DNA of 64,000 nucleotides. Origin: Firmicutes bacterium AM31-12AC. GTDB taxonomy: Bacteria > Bacillota > Clostridia > Lachnospirales > Lachnospiraceae. The DNA is taken from the NCBI GenBank assembly GCA_003480425.1, contig QUJA01000001.1:220204-284203 (forward strand), read 5' to 3'. Positions within the stretch are counted from its first letter, which is position 1. Each line of letters opens with the position of its first letter. The notes under the pieces were generated by a model. That model did no database searches, was not told the origin of the DNA, and saw only the letters and a list, made by a program, of their open reading frames with translations. The position numbers and the translations under genes are program-made. Shown in pieces: positions 24,612 to 32,928 of this stretch.

Positions 24612-24628
24612 CCGTGATGATATCACAG
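24612..24628. promoter_or_regulatory. Crp/Fnr-type operator, site 1
   Basis: CTGTGATATCATCACGG on the minus strand, upstream of the thioredoxin remnant and trxB, matches TGTGAT-N3-ATCACA found also at 27916-27930 and 28750-28764. A Crp/Fnr gene is divergent, 118 bases away. Confidence 0.75.
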
Positions 24629-24692
24629 AAAAGACAATTTACTTTATCACGCTTCTTTTTATTTCTATTTATGGCATATGTCAATTATGGAA

Positions 24693-24721
24693 TTGACGCA
24701 TCTTAAAAAAGCAAGTATACT
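24693..24721 (+). promoter_or_regulatory. Promoter of the Crp/Fnr regulator
   Basis: TTGACG (24693-24698), 17-base spacer, TATACT (24716-24721), a near-consensus sigma-A promoter, followed 25 bases on by the start codon. Confidence 0.85.
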
Positions 24722-24745
24722 ATGTTCGTAAAGGAGATAACTGTT

Positions 24746-25405
24746 ATGAACTTCGAAAATTATTTTCCACTATGGAATGACTTGAACATAGCACAGAAAA
24801 AACTAATTTCAGACAATTTAATCACACAGTATGTAAAAAAAGGGACAATCATTCACAATGGAAACCTGGATTGCACTGGATTATTACTGGTTAAATCCGG
24901 GCAGCTTCGAACCTACATACTTTCAGATGAAGGACGAGAGATTACACTTTACCGTCTGTTCGATATGGATATGTGTCTTTTATCCGCCTCATGTATCATA
25001 CGCTCCATTCAATTTGAAGTAACCATTGAAGCAGAAAAAGATACTGATCTTTGGATCATCCCTGCTGAAATCTATAAGGGCATTATGAAGGAATCTGCTC
25101 CCGTCGCAAACTATACCAATGAGTTAATAGCCACCCGTTTTTCTGATGTCATGTGGCTGATTGAACAAATCATGTGGAAGAGCTTGGATAAGCGTATTGC
25201 TTCATTTCTTTTAGAAGAGACCTCTATTGAAGGTGCAAATGAATTGAAAATCACTCACGAAACTATCGCCAATCATCTTGGTTCCCACAGGGAAGTTATC
25301 ACTCGAATGCTTCGATACTTTCAAGGCGAGGGGCTTGTCAGACTCTCCCGCGGCAAAATCACAATCCTTGATTCGAAAAGACTTGAAACACTACAAAGAT
25401 CATAA
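24746..25405 (+). CDS. Crp/Fnr family transcriptional regulator
   Basis: 219 residues from MNFENYFPLW, chosen because AAAGGAGATAACTGTT sits before it; the earlier ATG at 24722 overlaps the promoter -10. An N-terminal cyclic-nucleotide-like beta-roll (LLLVKSGQLRTYILSDEGREITL) is followed by a C-terminal winged helix (KITHETIANHLGSHREVITRMLRYF). The recognition helix has R-E-x-x-T-R as in CRP, which reads TGTGA, and matches the local TGTGAT-N3-ATCACA sites. The ligand is unknown: cysteines are few and not in the Fnr cluster. Confidence 0.92.
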   Translation: MNFENYFPLWNDLNIAQKKLISDNLITQYVKKGTIIHNGNLDCTGLLLVKSGQLRTYILSDEGREITLYRLFDMDMCLLSASCIIRSIQFEVTIEAEKDTDLWIIPAEIYKGIMKESAPVANYTNELIATRFSDVMWLIEQIMWKSLDKRIASFLLEETSIEGANELKITHETIANHLGSHREVITRMLRYFQGEGLVRLSRGKITILDSKRLETLQRS

Positions 25406-25430
25406 AACTGTTTTTCTATAATATCTAAAA

Positions 25431-25484
25431 ATCCTCCATTTATCAGAATTATGAAAGTCATTCTAATAAATGGGGGATCTTTTT
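25431..25484. terminator. Bidirectional terminator
   Basis: ATCCTCCATTTATCAGAAT pairs with ATTCTAATAAATGGGGGAT across a 10-base loop (19 bp, two G-T), then CTTTTT. It lies between the convergent Crp/Fnr and CoA-disulfide reductase genes. Confidence 0.88.
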
Positions 25485-25522
25485 ATGCTACAAAAAAATC
25501 ATAAAAATATTTTTGTTTATTT

Positions 25523-27214
25523 CTAATAATCCATACCACATGCATATGCCCTTTCGATCAGCGTACGGTCATTAACCACTGCATCATAGAAGCGAAATCC
25601 GCCGGAAAAGTTGTATGTTTCATATCCATTTCCCTCCAGAATACGGCTCGCAATATAACTGCGCAGCCCACTCTGGCATATCAGATATACAGGCTTTCCT
25701 TTCTCAACTTCATTGATACGTTCCCTCAGTTCATCTACAGGAATATTTTTAAATCCATTAATATGGCCCCTGCTAAATTCACCTACCGTTCTCACATCCA
25801 GCAGCACAGCATTTTTATCTTTAGAAATCTTATCCACATCTTCCAAATGCCATTGTTTTAAGGTTCCTTTTGCTATATTGTCTATCATGAATCCGGCCAT
25901 ATTTACAGGATCCTTGGCAGAGGAATAAGGAGGTGCATATGCGAGATCCAAATCTTTCAGCTGGGTTGCCTTCAGCCCTGCATGGATTGCTGTTGCAAGC
26001 ACATCGATACGTTTATCAACTCCTTCATATCCAATAATCTGAGCACCAAGCAAACGATAAGTCTCTTTTTCAAAAACTACTTTCATGGTCATCACTTTTC
26101 CACCAGGATAGTAACCGGCATGACTCATAGGAGAAAGAATTACTGTATCTACCTCTAATCCTGACTTTTTAGCATTGGTTTCATTTATATCTGTAGTGGC
26201 TGCTGTCATATCAAACACTTTGATAATGGAGCTTCCCTGACTACCCAAGTAATGACTATCACCACCACAAATATTATCCGCAATGATCCTTCCCTGTTTA
26301 TTGGCAGGTCCTGCTAAAGAGATTAATGCATCATTGCCAGTAACATAATGTTTTACCTGAACTGCATCACCTGCAGCATAAATGTCTGGTACAGAAGTTT
26401 CCATTCTATCATTCACTACAATACTTTCCTTGATGCCAAGTTCCAGACCAGCTTCTTTTGCTAATGTTGTATCTGGTGTAACGCCGATTGCCAGTACTAC
26501 CATATCAGCATGAAGGGATGGATTATCTTTCAATAGGATCTCTACTCCATTGTCTTTTTCTTTAAATCCTTCCACTGTATAGCCCAGTACCAGTTTTATC
26601 CCGTGTTTTCTCATTTCACTATGAATCATGGATGCCATATCTGGATCAAAAGGATTCATCAGCTGCTTAGGCCGCTGGACAATTGTAACATCCATGCCAA
26701 GCTCCCTCAAATTTTCTGCCAGTTCCAGACCAATAAAGCCACCACCTGCCAATGCAGCCGATTTTGGATGGTTCTTATTTATATATTCCTTTATCCGAAA
26801 AGTATCTTCTACTGTACGAAGTGTAAAAAGTTTATCAATGCCTACTCCAGGGAGTCTCGGCTGTGTTGGTTTTGCACCTGGAGAAAGGATTAGTTTATCG
26901 TAATTTTCTTCAAATATTTCACCGTTTTCTAAATTCTTCACTGAAACCGTTTTACGTTCCGGATGTATGGAGATAACTTCATGATGAATTTTCATGTTAA
27001 TACGGAAGCGTTTAAAAAAACTCTCTGGTGTCTGTAGTGTAAGTTCTTCCGGGTCTGTGATCACGTCTCCAATATAATATGGAAGTCCACAATTTGCATA
27101 GGATATGTATCCGGATCTTTCAAACACAGTAATTTCAGCATGTTCATTCAGTCTGCGTATTCTTGCTGCAGCTGTAGCTCCTCCGGCTACACCTCCTACA
27201 ATTATTACCTTCAT
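25523..27214 (-). CDS. CoA-disulfide reductase with C-terminal rhodanese domain
   Basis: 563 residues from MKVIIVGGVAGGATAAARIR; a longer frame to 27253 has no ribosome site, while GGTGG precedes this ATG. It has FAD and NADH Rossmann motifs, the active-site cysteine in SYANCGLPYYIG, and a C-terminal rhodanese domain (AVLLDVRTVGEFSRGHINGF, catalytic loop YLICQSGLRSY). Such CoADR-RHD proteins reduce CoA disulfide, persulfides or polysulfide with NAD(P)H. The gene follows a stand-alone rhodanese by 1 base, in the thioredoxin operon. Confidence 0.94.
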   Translation of the reverse strand: MKVIIVGGVAGGATAAARIRRLNEHAEITVFERSGYISYANCGLPYYIGDVITDPEELTLQTPESFFKRFRINMKIHHEVISIHPERKTVSVKNLENGEIFEENYDKLILSPGAKPTQPRLPGVGIDKLFTLRTVEDTFRIKEYINKNHPKSAALAGGGFIGLELAENLRELGMDVTIVQRPKQLMNPFDPDMASMIHSEMRKHGIKLVLGYTVEGFKEKDNGVEILLKDNPSLHADMVVLAIGVTPDTTLAKEAGLELGIKESIVVNDRMETSVPDIYAAGDAVQVKHYVTGNDALISLAGPANKQGRIIADNICGGDSHYLGSQGSSIIKVFDMTAATTDINETNAKKSGLEVDTVILSPMSHAGYYPGGKVMTMKVVFEKETYRLLGAQIIGYEGVDKRIDVLATAIHAGLKATQLKDLDLAYAPPYSSAKDPVNMAGFMIDNIAKGTLKQWHLEDVDKISKDKNAVLLDVRTVGEFSRGHINGFKNIPVDELRERINEVEKGKPVYLICQSGLRSYIASRILEGNGYETYNFSGGFRFYDAVVNDRTLIERAYACGMDY

Positions 27215-27215
27215 C

Positions 27216-27536
27216 TTATTTTTCCACCTTTCCTGAGTAAGCTGCAATGCCACCGATATTATTTACTTTAGAATATCCCATTCGTTGCAGTATCCCAGTT
27301 GCCTGGCGGCTTCGTGAACCGGAATAACAGTATACAAACAGTGGGATATCCTTATTCTTCGCTACAGAAGCAATATTGTCAAGTTGCTGCAACGGCACAT
27401 TTTTACTTTCTGGTATATGTCCTTCCTGATATTCCTGCGGTGTACGTACATCCAGCAGAACTGCATCATCAGTCCTTTTATATTCTTCTATGCCTTGATT
27501 AATATTCGACTGTTTAAAGAGATCAAAAAATCCCAT
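27216..27536 (-). CDS. Rhodanese-like sulfurtransferase
   Basis: 106 residues from MGFFDLFKQSNINQG, with GGGAGGTGTGCTA before the ATG. One rhodanese domain: AVLLDVRTPQEYQEGHIPES, active-site loop VYCYSGSRSRQA with the catalytic cysteine, ending NIGGIAAYSG. It moves sulfane sulfur and sits between thioredoxin and the CoA-disulfide/persulfide reductase, so the operon looks built for persulfide or disulfide handling. Confidence 0.94.
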   Translation of the reverse strand: MGFFDLFKQSNINQGIEEYKRTDDAVLLDVRTPQEYQEGHIPESKNVPLQQLDNIASVAKNKDIPLFVYCYSGSRSRQATGILQRMGYSKVNNIGGIAAYSGKVEK

Positions 27537-27548
27537 TAGCACACCTCC

Positions 27549-27854
27549 CTAAAGCATTTCTAAAATCGCATTCTTAGGTCTCGCCCCTGAAACCTGCTGT
27601 ACAATCTTCCCATTCTTCATAACCACTAAAGTCGGAATGCTCATAATACTGAACTTATTTGCCAGTTCAGGCTCTTCATCTACATTAATCTTTCCAACTT
27701 TAATATCTCTACGCTCACTTGCAATCTCCTCTACAATAGGTACTACCATGCGGCAAGGCGCACACCAAGATGCCCAAAAATCTAAAAGAACGGGTTTATC
27801 GGAATTCAGTACTTCGTTCTGAAAATTATTTTTATTGATATTAATTGCAGTCAT
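27549..27854 (-). CDS. trxA: Thioredoxin
   Basis: 101 residues from MTAININKNNFQ (AAGGAGGATTATAAA upstream; an upstream in-frame ATG is discarded). Active site WCAPCRM near residue 30, cis-proline in SIMSIPTLVVM. Classic cytoplasmic thioredoxin, reduced by TrxB (23456-24382). It is first in an operon with the rhodanese and the CoA-disulfide reductase, behind a Crp-type operator at 27916-27930. Confidence 0.96.
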   Translation of the reverse strand: MTAININKNNFQNEVLNSDKPVLLDFWASWCAPCRMVVPIVEEIASERRDIKVGKINVDEEPELANKFSIMSIPTLVVMKNGKIVQQVSGARPKNAILEML

Positions 27855-27915
27855 TTTATAATCCTCCTTATCATTTCTTTGTGGCTTTATTATAATCTGA
27901 ATTTTATTTCTTTTC

Positions 27916-27930
27916 TGTGATGACATCACC
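27916..27930. promoter_or_regulatory. Crp/Fnr-type operator, site 2
   Basis: TGTGATGACATCACC, matching TGTGAT-N3-ATCACA at 14 of 15 positions, 62 bases upstream of the trxA start codon. Confidence 0.78.
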
Positions 27931-27943
27931 ATACCACATTGCC

Positions 27944-28690
27944 TTAACTTCTTGCCATACCATCTACACTTAGTATAACACCTGTAATATAACTCGCTTC
28001 ATCTGAAGCAAGAAACACAAATGCATTGGCAATATCTTCTGGCTGTCCAAGACGACGCAATGGAATTCTTTCAATCATAGGTTCGATAACTTCCTTTGGC
28101 ACGGCCTTCATCATATCAGTTTCTGTAATCCCAGGTGCAACAGCATTAACACGAATACCTTTAGGTCCTAGTTCTCTTGCTAATGATACAGTCAATCCGT
28201 TTACTGCAAACTTCGATGCCGGATAAGCAAACCCACTTGGCTGTCCCGAAATACTCACCATGGAAGAAGTTGAGAGAATGACCCCCTTGCCTCTTGCCAC
28301 CATACATTCTGCTGCTACACGAGTAGTATTAAATACTCCTTTTACATTTAGATCCATTACTTTATCAAAAGTCTCCTCTGTATAATCCATAAATGAGGTG
28401 TTTTCTGAAATCCCTGCATTATTTACCAGTATGTCGACACATCCATATTTTTCAGTTGCCTCTTTAAAAGCCTTTCTGACAGACTCCATGCTTGCCAGAT
28501 TTGGACTAATTCCAGCAACTATTGCATTTGGATATTTTTCTTTTAATTTATCTACAGCAACGTCTGCCGATTCCTGTGAACTTGCTGCCAACACAACTGA
28601 AGCACCTTCCTTCAAGAATTTATCAGCTGTAGCAAATCCTATACCACGGCTTCCACCCGTAATGATTGCAACTTTATCTTTTAATCTCAT
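27944..28690 (-). CDS. Short-chain dehydrogenase/reductase (FabG-like)
   Basis: 248 residues. Cofactor loop TGGSRGIGFATA, NNAGISE, catalytic serine in STSSMVSISG and YPASK for tyrosine/lysine, and the C-terminal ITGVILSVDGMA. Classical SDR, closest in style to 3-oxoacyl-ACP reductases or hydroxysteroid dehydrogenases; bile-acid 7alpha-type enzymes of gut Clostridia share this form, but no residue seen decides the substrate. It sits between trxA and rubredoxin, with a perfect Crp-type palindrome in its own promoter (28750-28764). Confidence 0.9.
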   Translation of the reverse strand: MRLKDKVAIITGGSRGIGFATADKFLKEGASVVLAASSQESADVAVDKLKEKYPNAIVAGISPNLASMESVRKAFKEATEKYGCVDILVNNAGISENTSFMDYTEETFDKVMDLNVKGVFNTTRVAAECMVARGKGVILSTSSMVSISGQPSGFAYPASKFAVNGLTVSLARELGPKGIRVNAVAPGITETDMMKAVPKEVIEPMIERIPLRRLGQPEDIANAFVFLASDEASYITGVILSVDGMARS

Positions 28691-28749
28691 TTAGACTACC
28701 TCCTTACTTTGTTTGTAGTTACATTATAAGCAAAAGGTAAATCATTTTC

Positions 28750-28764
28750 TGTGATATCATCACA
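28750..28764. promoter_or_regulatory. Crp/Fnr-type operator, site 3
   Basis: TGTGATATCATCACA, a perfect palindrome with a 3-base centre, 60 bases upstream of the SDR start codon and the best of the three sites. Confidence 0.82.
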
Positions 28765-28776
28765 AACTATCGCAAT

Positions 28777-28814
28777 AAAAAACCCTGTTGCTCACACGCA
28801 CCAGGGTTTTTGTT
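28777..28814. terminator. Terminator after rubredoxin
   Basis: AAAAAACCCTG pairs with CCAGGGTTTTT around a 13-base loop; A- and T-runs on both sides let it work in both directions. It ends the rubredoxin transcript. Confidence 0.88.
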
Positions 28815-28843
28815 TATCTATCCGTATTTAAATAATCAGAATT

Positions 28844-29002
28844 TTATTCAACTTCTGAAAACTGATCTTTTCCAACATTACATAATGGGCATTCAAAATC
28901 TTCTGGAACGTCCTCCCACTTTGTTCCTGGTGCAATACCACCTTCTGGATAACCTTCCTCTTCATCATATTCCCATCCGCAAACGTCACATACATATTTC
29001 AT
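28844..29002 (-). CDS. Rubredoxin
   Basis: 52 residues from MKYVCDVCGWEYDEEEG (AAGGAGGAACAAACTA upstream). Both rubredoxin iron-binding knuckles are present: CDVCG and CPLCNVG; the core PGTKWEDVPEDFECPLC is canonical. It carries electrons to rubrerythrin or superoxide reductase in anaerobes, both encoded next door, and has its own terminator. Confidence 0.97.
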   Translation of the reverse strand: MKYVCDVCGWEYDEEEGYPEGGIAPGTKWEDVPEDFECPLCNVGKDQFSEVE

Positions 29003-29096
29003 TAGTTTGTTCCTCCTTATAAATATATTAATACACAGCATATATTACTGTTGTATCTGAATTATTTTGTAATCTCAGCACGAATGTCAAGTGTTT

Positions 29097-29471
29097 TTAG
29101 CATTTCCAGAACCCATGAAGATTGCAGTATGCGTATACTTCTTCTACATATTCTCCATCGCAAAGACAAAAATCTGCTACCGGCTCCTGCCCTGGATTTA
29201 ACTGTTTTCTGTATATTCCCTGGTTTGTATTTAATGTAATCCACTCAATGAAATGCTCTTCAAGCATTGGATGTTTTGTCTCTCCGACCACGACATGAAC
29301 ATGACTGCCTTCTACCGTATATACAGGTACATGCTTCTCAACAGCAGCATCTGTCACTCCGGCTTTTAATTCCTGCATAGGTTCTCCGCAACAAATTACA
29401 GGTACCCCCTTATCCTTTACCTTTTCAACAATGTTTCCACAATGCTTACATATATAATACTTTACTTCCAT
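29097..29471 (-). CDS. dfx: Desulfoferrodoxin (superoxide reductase)
   Basis: 124 residues from MEVKYYICKHCGNIV (GAAGGAGATAAAAGC upstream). The N-terminal desulforedoxin centre is CKHC...VICCGEP. The catalytic Fe site ligands are visible as EKHVPVY, HPMLEEHFIEWI and CNLHGFWKC. It reduces superoxide to peroxide without making oxygen, using rubredoxin electrons. Upstream by 27 bases lies a lactate dehydrogenase fragment and then rubrerythrin, so the peroxide made can be removed by the neighbour. Confidence 0.96.
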   Translation of the reverse strand: MEVKYYICKHCGNIVEKVKDKGVPVICCGEPMQELKAGVTDAAVEKHVPVYTVEGSHVHVVVGETKHPMLEEHFIEWITLNTNQGIYRKQLNPGQEPVADFCLCDGEYVEEVYAYCNLHGFWKC

Positions 29472-29498
29472 GCTTTTATCTCCTTCCATGTGTAAAAT

Positions 29499-29873
29499 TT
29501 ATAATCCAATTGTCTCTATAATCTTTTTCAAAGAATCTGCGGATTCCTTAAGCTTTAACGCTTTCTCTCCACTTAAATTAATAGGTATATCAGACTCAAT
29601 GCCATCTGCACCTACAATAGCCGGCATACTTAACGATACTCCGTCAATGTCATATACTCCATGAATCATATGAGATACTGGGAGTATTGATTTTTCATCT
29701 CTCATAATCACTTCGCAGATTCTTTTTACAGACATTGCGATTCCATAATATGTAGCGTGCCTTTTGTTTATAATCTCATAAGCACTGTTCTTGACTGCTG
29801 TAGCTATTTCTGCCGTGTTTTCCTTGTGCTTGTAATGTCCACGCATTTCACACATTTCACTCTCGTAATAATC
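29499..29873 (-). pseudogene. L-lactate dehydrogenase, C-terminal fragment
   Basis: Frame open from about 29873 without a proper start; ATG candidates have no ribosome site. The sequence AYEIINKRHATYYGIAMSVK, ILPVSHMIHGVYDI and SMPAIVGADGI is the C-terminal third of the LDH/MDH family. The NAD-binding part and the catalytic histidine are missing. It lies 8 bases after the rubrerythrin stop, so a deletion apparently joined the two genes. Non-functional remnant. Confidence 0.82.
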
Positions 29874-29881
29874 TCATCCCC

Positions 29882-30424
29882 TTAATAATTCTCTTCATGT
29901 ACTTCAAAATAGCTCTGTGGATGATTACATACCGGACATACTTCAGGTGCCTTAGTTCCTACCACAATATGCCCGCAGTTACGGCATTCCCATACTTTAA
30001 CTTCACTCTTTTCAAAAACTTTAGCAGTTTCAATATTCTTAAGAAGTGCACGATATCTTTCCTCATGGTGCTTCTCAATCTCGCCTACTGCTCCATAATT
30101 TGCTGCAAGCTCAGGGAATCCTTCTTTCTCAGCTGTTTTAGCAAAGCCTTCATACATATCTGTCCACTCATAATTTTCGCCTTCTGCCGCTGCCGCCAGG
30201 TTTTCCTTTGTATCACCAATTCCTGCTAATTCCTTGAACCACATCTTTGCATGTTCTTTCTCATTATCTGCGGTTTTTAAAAACAATGCTGACATCTGCT
30301 CGTAGCCTTCCTTTTTCGCTACAGAAGCAAAATAGGTATACTTATTTCTTGCCTGCGATTCCCCTGCAAATGCCTCCTGTAAATTTTTCTCAGTCTGTGT
30401 TCCTACGTATTTGTTTGCTGCCAT
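29882..30424 (-). CDS. rbr: Rubrerythrin
   Basis: 180 residues: a ferritin-like diiron four-helix bundle with [29 protein letters not shown] and [15 protein letters not shown], then a rubredoxin-like tail [20 protein letters not shown]. It is an NADH/rubredoxin-dependent peroxidase. A GGAGGAAAAAGA ribosome site is present. Notably, the rubredoxin domain of the upstream Hrb gene runs in the same frame without a stop codon into this gene, so a read-through fusion is possible on paper. Confidence 0.95.
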   Translation of the reverse strand: MAANKYVGTQTEKNLQEAFAGESQARNKYTYFASVAKKEGYEQMSALFLKTADNEKEHAKMWFKELAGIGDTKENLAAAAEGENYEWTDMYEGFAKTAEKEGFPELAANYGAVGEIEKHHEERYRALLKNIETAKVFEKSEVKVWECRNCGHIVVGTKAPEVCPVCNHPQSYFEVHEENY

Positions 30425-31062
30425 TTCTTTTTCCTCCGTTTTCTTTACTATTTTTTCAAAATCTGATGCTGGGTGCTTACATAAAGGACATATAAAATCA
30501 TCCGGTAATTCTTCTCCTACATATTCATATCCACAAATTCTGCAACGCCATATTGTCTGCCCATCCTCGGTTTTTCCGACTGCCTGTGGCTTAGGTTTAA
30601 TATTATTCTGGTAATAATCATATGTGACAGAAGGAACATTACTAAAACTTCCATATCTGTTATCTCACCGATAAACATTGTATGTGATCCTAAGTCCTCC
30701 GTTTTATTAACTGTTACAGAAATGTATGCATTTGTATCTTCTGTAATATAATAAATACCATTTGTACCCCTAGCACACTTTTCAAATGCTTCAAATTTAT
30801 TGGTATCCCTTCCTGATTGGAAGCCAAAATGTTTAAACAATTCAAACCGTGCCTTCTGACTTAAGACTGATACTGTGAATTTTCCAGTTCTCTGAATCAT
30901 GTCATGCGTGTAATTTGCTTTGTTGACGCAGATACTTAACTGGTTCGGTTCTGAAGCTGCCTGAATGGCTGTATTAATAATACATCCATTGTCTTTTTCA
31001 TCTTCCCTGGCAGTCAGTACAAACAATCCATAACTCAACTTATACATTGCTTTCCTATCCAT
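30425..31062 (-). pseudogene. Flavin reductase-rubredoxin (Hrb-like), frameshifted
   Basis: The first frame (30517-31062) is an FMN flavin reductase domain: MYKLSYGLFVLTAREDEKDN, IQAASEPNQLSICVNKANYT, SVLSQKARFELFKHFGFQSG. After a one-base loss near 30648 the other frame gives [20 protein letters not shown] and the rubredoxin [22 protein letters not shown]. Together they form high-molecular-weight rubredoxin, the electron donor to oxygen or NO reductases. The rubredoxin frame has no stop before the rubrerythrin ATG. The start overlaps the Fur-like fragment by 8 bases. Confidence 0.82.
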
Positions 31063-31369
31063 TTTTTTCCTCCTTTACCTTCTCCCTGCATTTTGGGCAA
31101 ATACCTTTAAATGAAATATCATAATCCCAAAATTCGATTCCATGAGTGTTATGAATTCTTTCCAGCAAATCCGGTATTTCATCCATATCCACATCTGAAA
31201 CTTCACCGCATTTTGTACACCTGACATGGTAATGATTTTTCAATGAAAAATCGAACCTATTCGCTCCATCCGGAACTTCAACCTTCCTTAACGAACCCTC
31301 ATCTACCAATATATCAAGATTTCTATATACAGTTCCTTTTCCGATTGTAGGATATGCTGCTTTTATATC
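31055..31369 (-). pseudogene. Fur/PerR family regulator, N-terminally truncated
   Basis: The frame reads DIKAAYPTIGKGTVYRNLDI, then LVDEGSLRKVEVPDGANRFD, the metal-ligand region NHYHVRCTKCGEV and a second zinc pair CPKCREK. This is PerR/Fur without its first ~40 residues. Upstream it joins directly to a truncated MerR gene at about 31366-31371. The ATG used by simple ORF calling (31309) is internal. Loss of the helix-turn-helix N-terminus should inactivate DNA binding. It stands before the Hrb/rubrerythrin genes that PerR would be expected to control. Confidence 0.8.
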
Positions 31370-31700
31370 TTGCGTTCGATTATTTCCAACTCCCGCCGTT
31401 TTTTTCTATCAGTTTTTTCTGATTTAACAACTTATCTTCTATCACGTCGATGTCTCTGTTTCCCAAAAACTCTCCAATCTGACCCAATGGCATATCCAAA
31501 ACGCGCAAGTAACGAATCGTATTTAAAACCTCAAACTGACGTGCACTATAATAGCGATAGCCTGTTTCCGGATCTGTGTATTCTGGTTTCAACAGACCTG
31601 CCTGTTCATAATGCTGCAGGCTGCCAACACTGATATGAAACATTTTTGCCACATCACCAATCTGGAATAATTTTTTATTCTCCAAGCTGTTTCTCCTCAT
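31370..31700 (-). pseudogene. MerR family regulator, truncated and frameshifted
   Basis: The N-terminal MerR winged helix is complete: LFQIGDVAKMFHISVGSLQH, YTDPETGYRYYSARQFEVLN, then LRVLDMPLGQIGEFL. After LLNQKKLIEKN the frame shifts by one base in an A-run; the other frame continues KRRELEIIERKI and ends at the junction with the Fur fragment. The effector-binding C-terminus is lost. The start overlaps the HD-GYP stop by 26 bases, suggesting former co-transcription. Confidence 0.78.
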
Positions 31701-32928
31701 GAATTATGTCTGTCATTTTCTGATCAAAACAAGCATCAACCTGTGAAGCGATTTCTCCATCAAGCCATCCTTTTTCTACCATATCATTTAAAATACCGTA
31801 AGCTTTTTCATGTGGCATTCCCTGTTTATACGGGCGGCTTTCTGTCAGTGCCTGATAAATATCGACACACGCCATGATGCGTTCCTGTGTGTTTAATTCA
31901 GCAGCTGTTTTTCCAAATGGATAGCCTGTCCCGTCCAGTCTTTCATGGTGAAAGGCAGCCCAGTCACGTATCTCTTCAAAATCATCGATTTCTGACAGAA
32001 TAGAATAAGTATATGCTGCATGGTGTTTCATAACTGCAAACTCATCATCCGTCAGTCTTCCCGGCTTCTCCAGAATTTTGTTACCTATGGCAACCTTTCC
32101 AATGTCATGCAGCGCTCCTGCAAGATACATTTTCTGCATTGTCTCCTCATCAAATCCCATAAATCTGGATAATTTCTCAGCATCTGCCGCCACACCTATG
32201 GAGTGTGTACTCGTAAATGGTGATTTATAGTCTACGATGCGTGCGAAAAATTTCGCCAGTACTTTAATCTGTTCAAAGCTAAGATCTTGTTTTGTACGCG
32301 GCACTCTGTTCCATAAACGAGTCTCCACATCTTTTTCTCCAAGTGACAGAAAATGTTGTTCAGAAAAAGCATGTCTAAATGCTTCTATACATTCTTCATC
32401 CGCTATAGAACCTGTGATTTCCTGAAGAAATGCTTCTACATTCTGCCAGGTGCCTGAATCAAAAGAATCACTGCAGCAGACCTGGTCAAGCAGATCACAT
32501 AGATGGATAATTCGTGCAAAAACCGGTACTTCTGTCCATTTTTTTCCAAAAGGTCCACTTCCATCTGCATTCTCATGATGATACAAAATGACATTCTTTA
32601 TATCCGTATGGGATGGAATGTCTTTCATGTTCTTCTCACCTGCCGCACAGTGAATTCCCAGCTCCAGTGGAATCGCCGAACCTATTGAACTTGCAATATC
32701 ATTGTGTAATTCTTCCTGAATATATTGAGTCAGTGCATTATCATGTAACAACGCACCGGCTGTCAGATCCTGCAGACTCTCCCCCTGAATTCCCATCTGT
32801 TCTGCCATGCAGACACTCATATATGCAACACGCTTCGCATGCTTATATGTTACATGCACTAACTCTGCTTCCACACAGTCCAATGCATAGGAACACGCTC
32901 CCAACAATCCCAAAACATCTAATTTCAT
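31675..32928 (-). CDS. Tandem HD / HD-GYP domain protein
   Basis: 417 residues with two HD-type modules. The first (about 25-150) has HAKRVAYMSVCMA, LLHDNALT and a degenerate HHENADGSGPFG. The second (about 230-390) has ALHDIGKVAIGN, MKHHAAYTYSIL, the full HHERLDGTGYPFG and RIMACVDIYQALTESRPYK, the HD-GYP signature. Intact HD-GYP domains hydrolyse c-di-GMP to pGpG/GMP; here the second module keeps the metal ligands. No receiver or membrane part. It could set the c-di-GMP level read by the riboswitch at 18.5 kb, as inference. Confidence 0.9.
   Translation of the reverse strand: MKLDVLGLLGACSYALDCVEAELVHVTYKHAKRVAYMSVCMAEQMGIQGESLQDLTAGALLHDNALTQYIQEELHNDIASSIGSAIPLELGIHCAAGEKNMKDIPSHTDIKNVILYHHENADGSGPFGKKWTEVPVFARIIHLCDLLDQVCCSDSFDSGTWQNVEAFLQEITGSIADEECIEAFRHAFSEQHFLSLGEKDVETRLWNRVPRTKQDLSFEQIKVLAKFFARIVDYKSPFTSTHSIGVAADAEKLSRFMGFDEETMQKMYLAGALHDIGKVAIGNKILEKPGRLTDDEFAVMKHHAAYTYSILSEIDDFEEIRDWAAFHHERLDGTGYPFGKTAAELNTQERIMACVDIYQALTESRPYKQGMPHEKAYGILNDMVEKGWLDGEIASQVDACFDQKMTDIIHEEKQLGE

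Noticed and set aside
27944..28690. Calling the SDR a bile-acid hydroxysteroid dehydrogenase
   Set aside because: The fold and motifs fit, but no substrate-determining residues can be judged by eye; kept as generic SDR.
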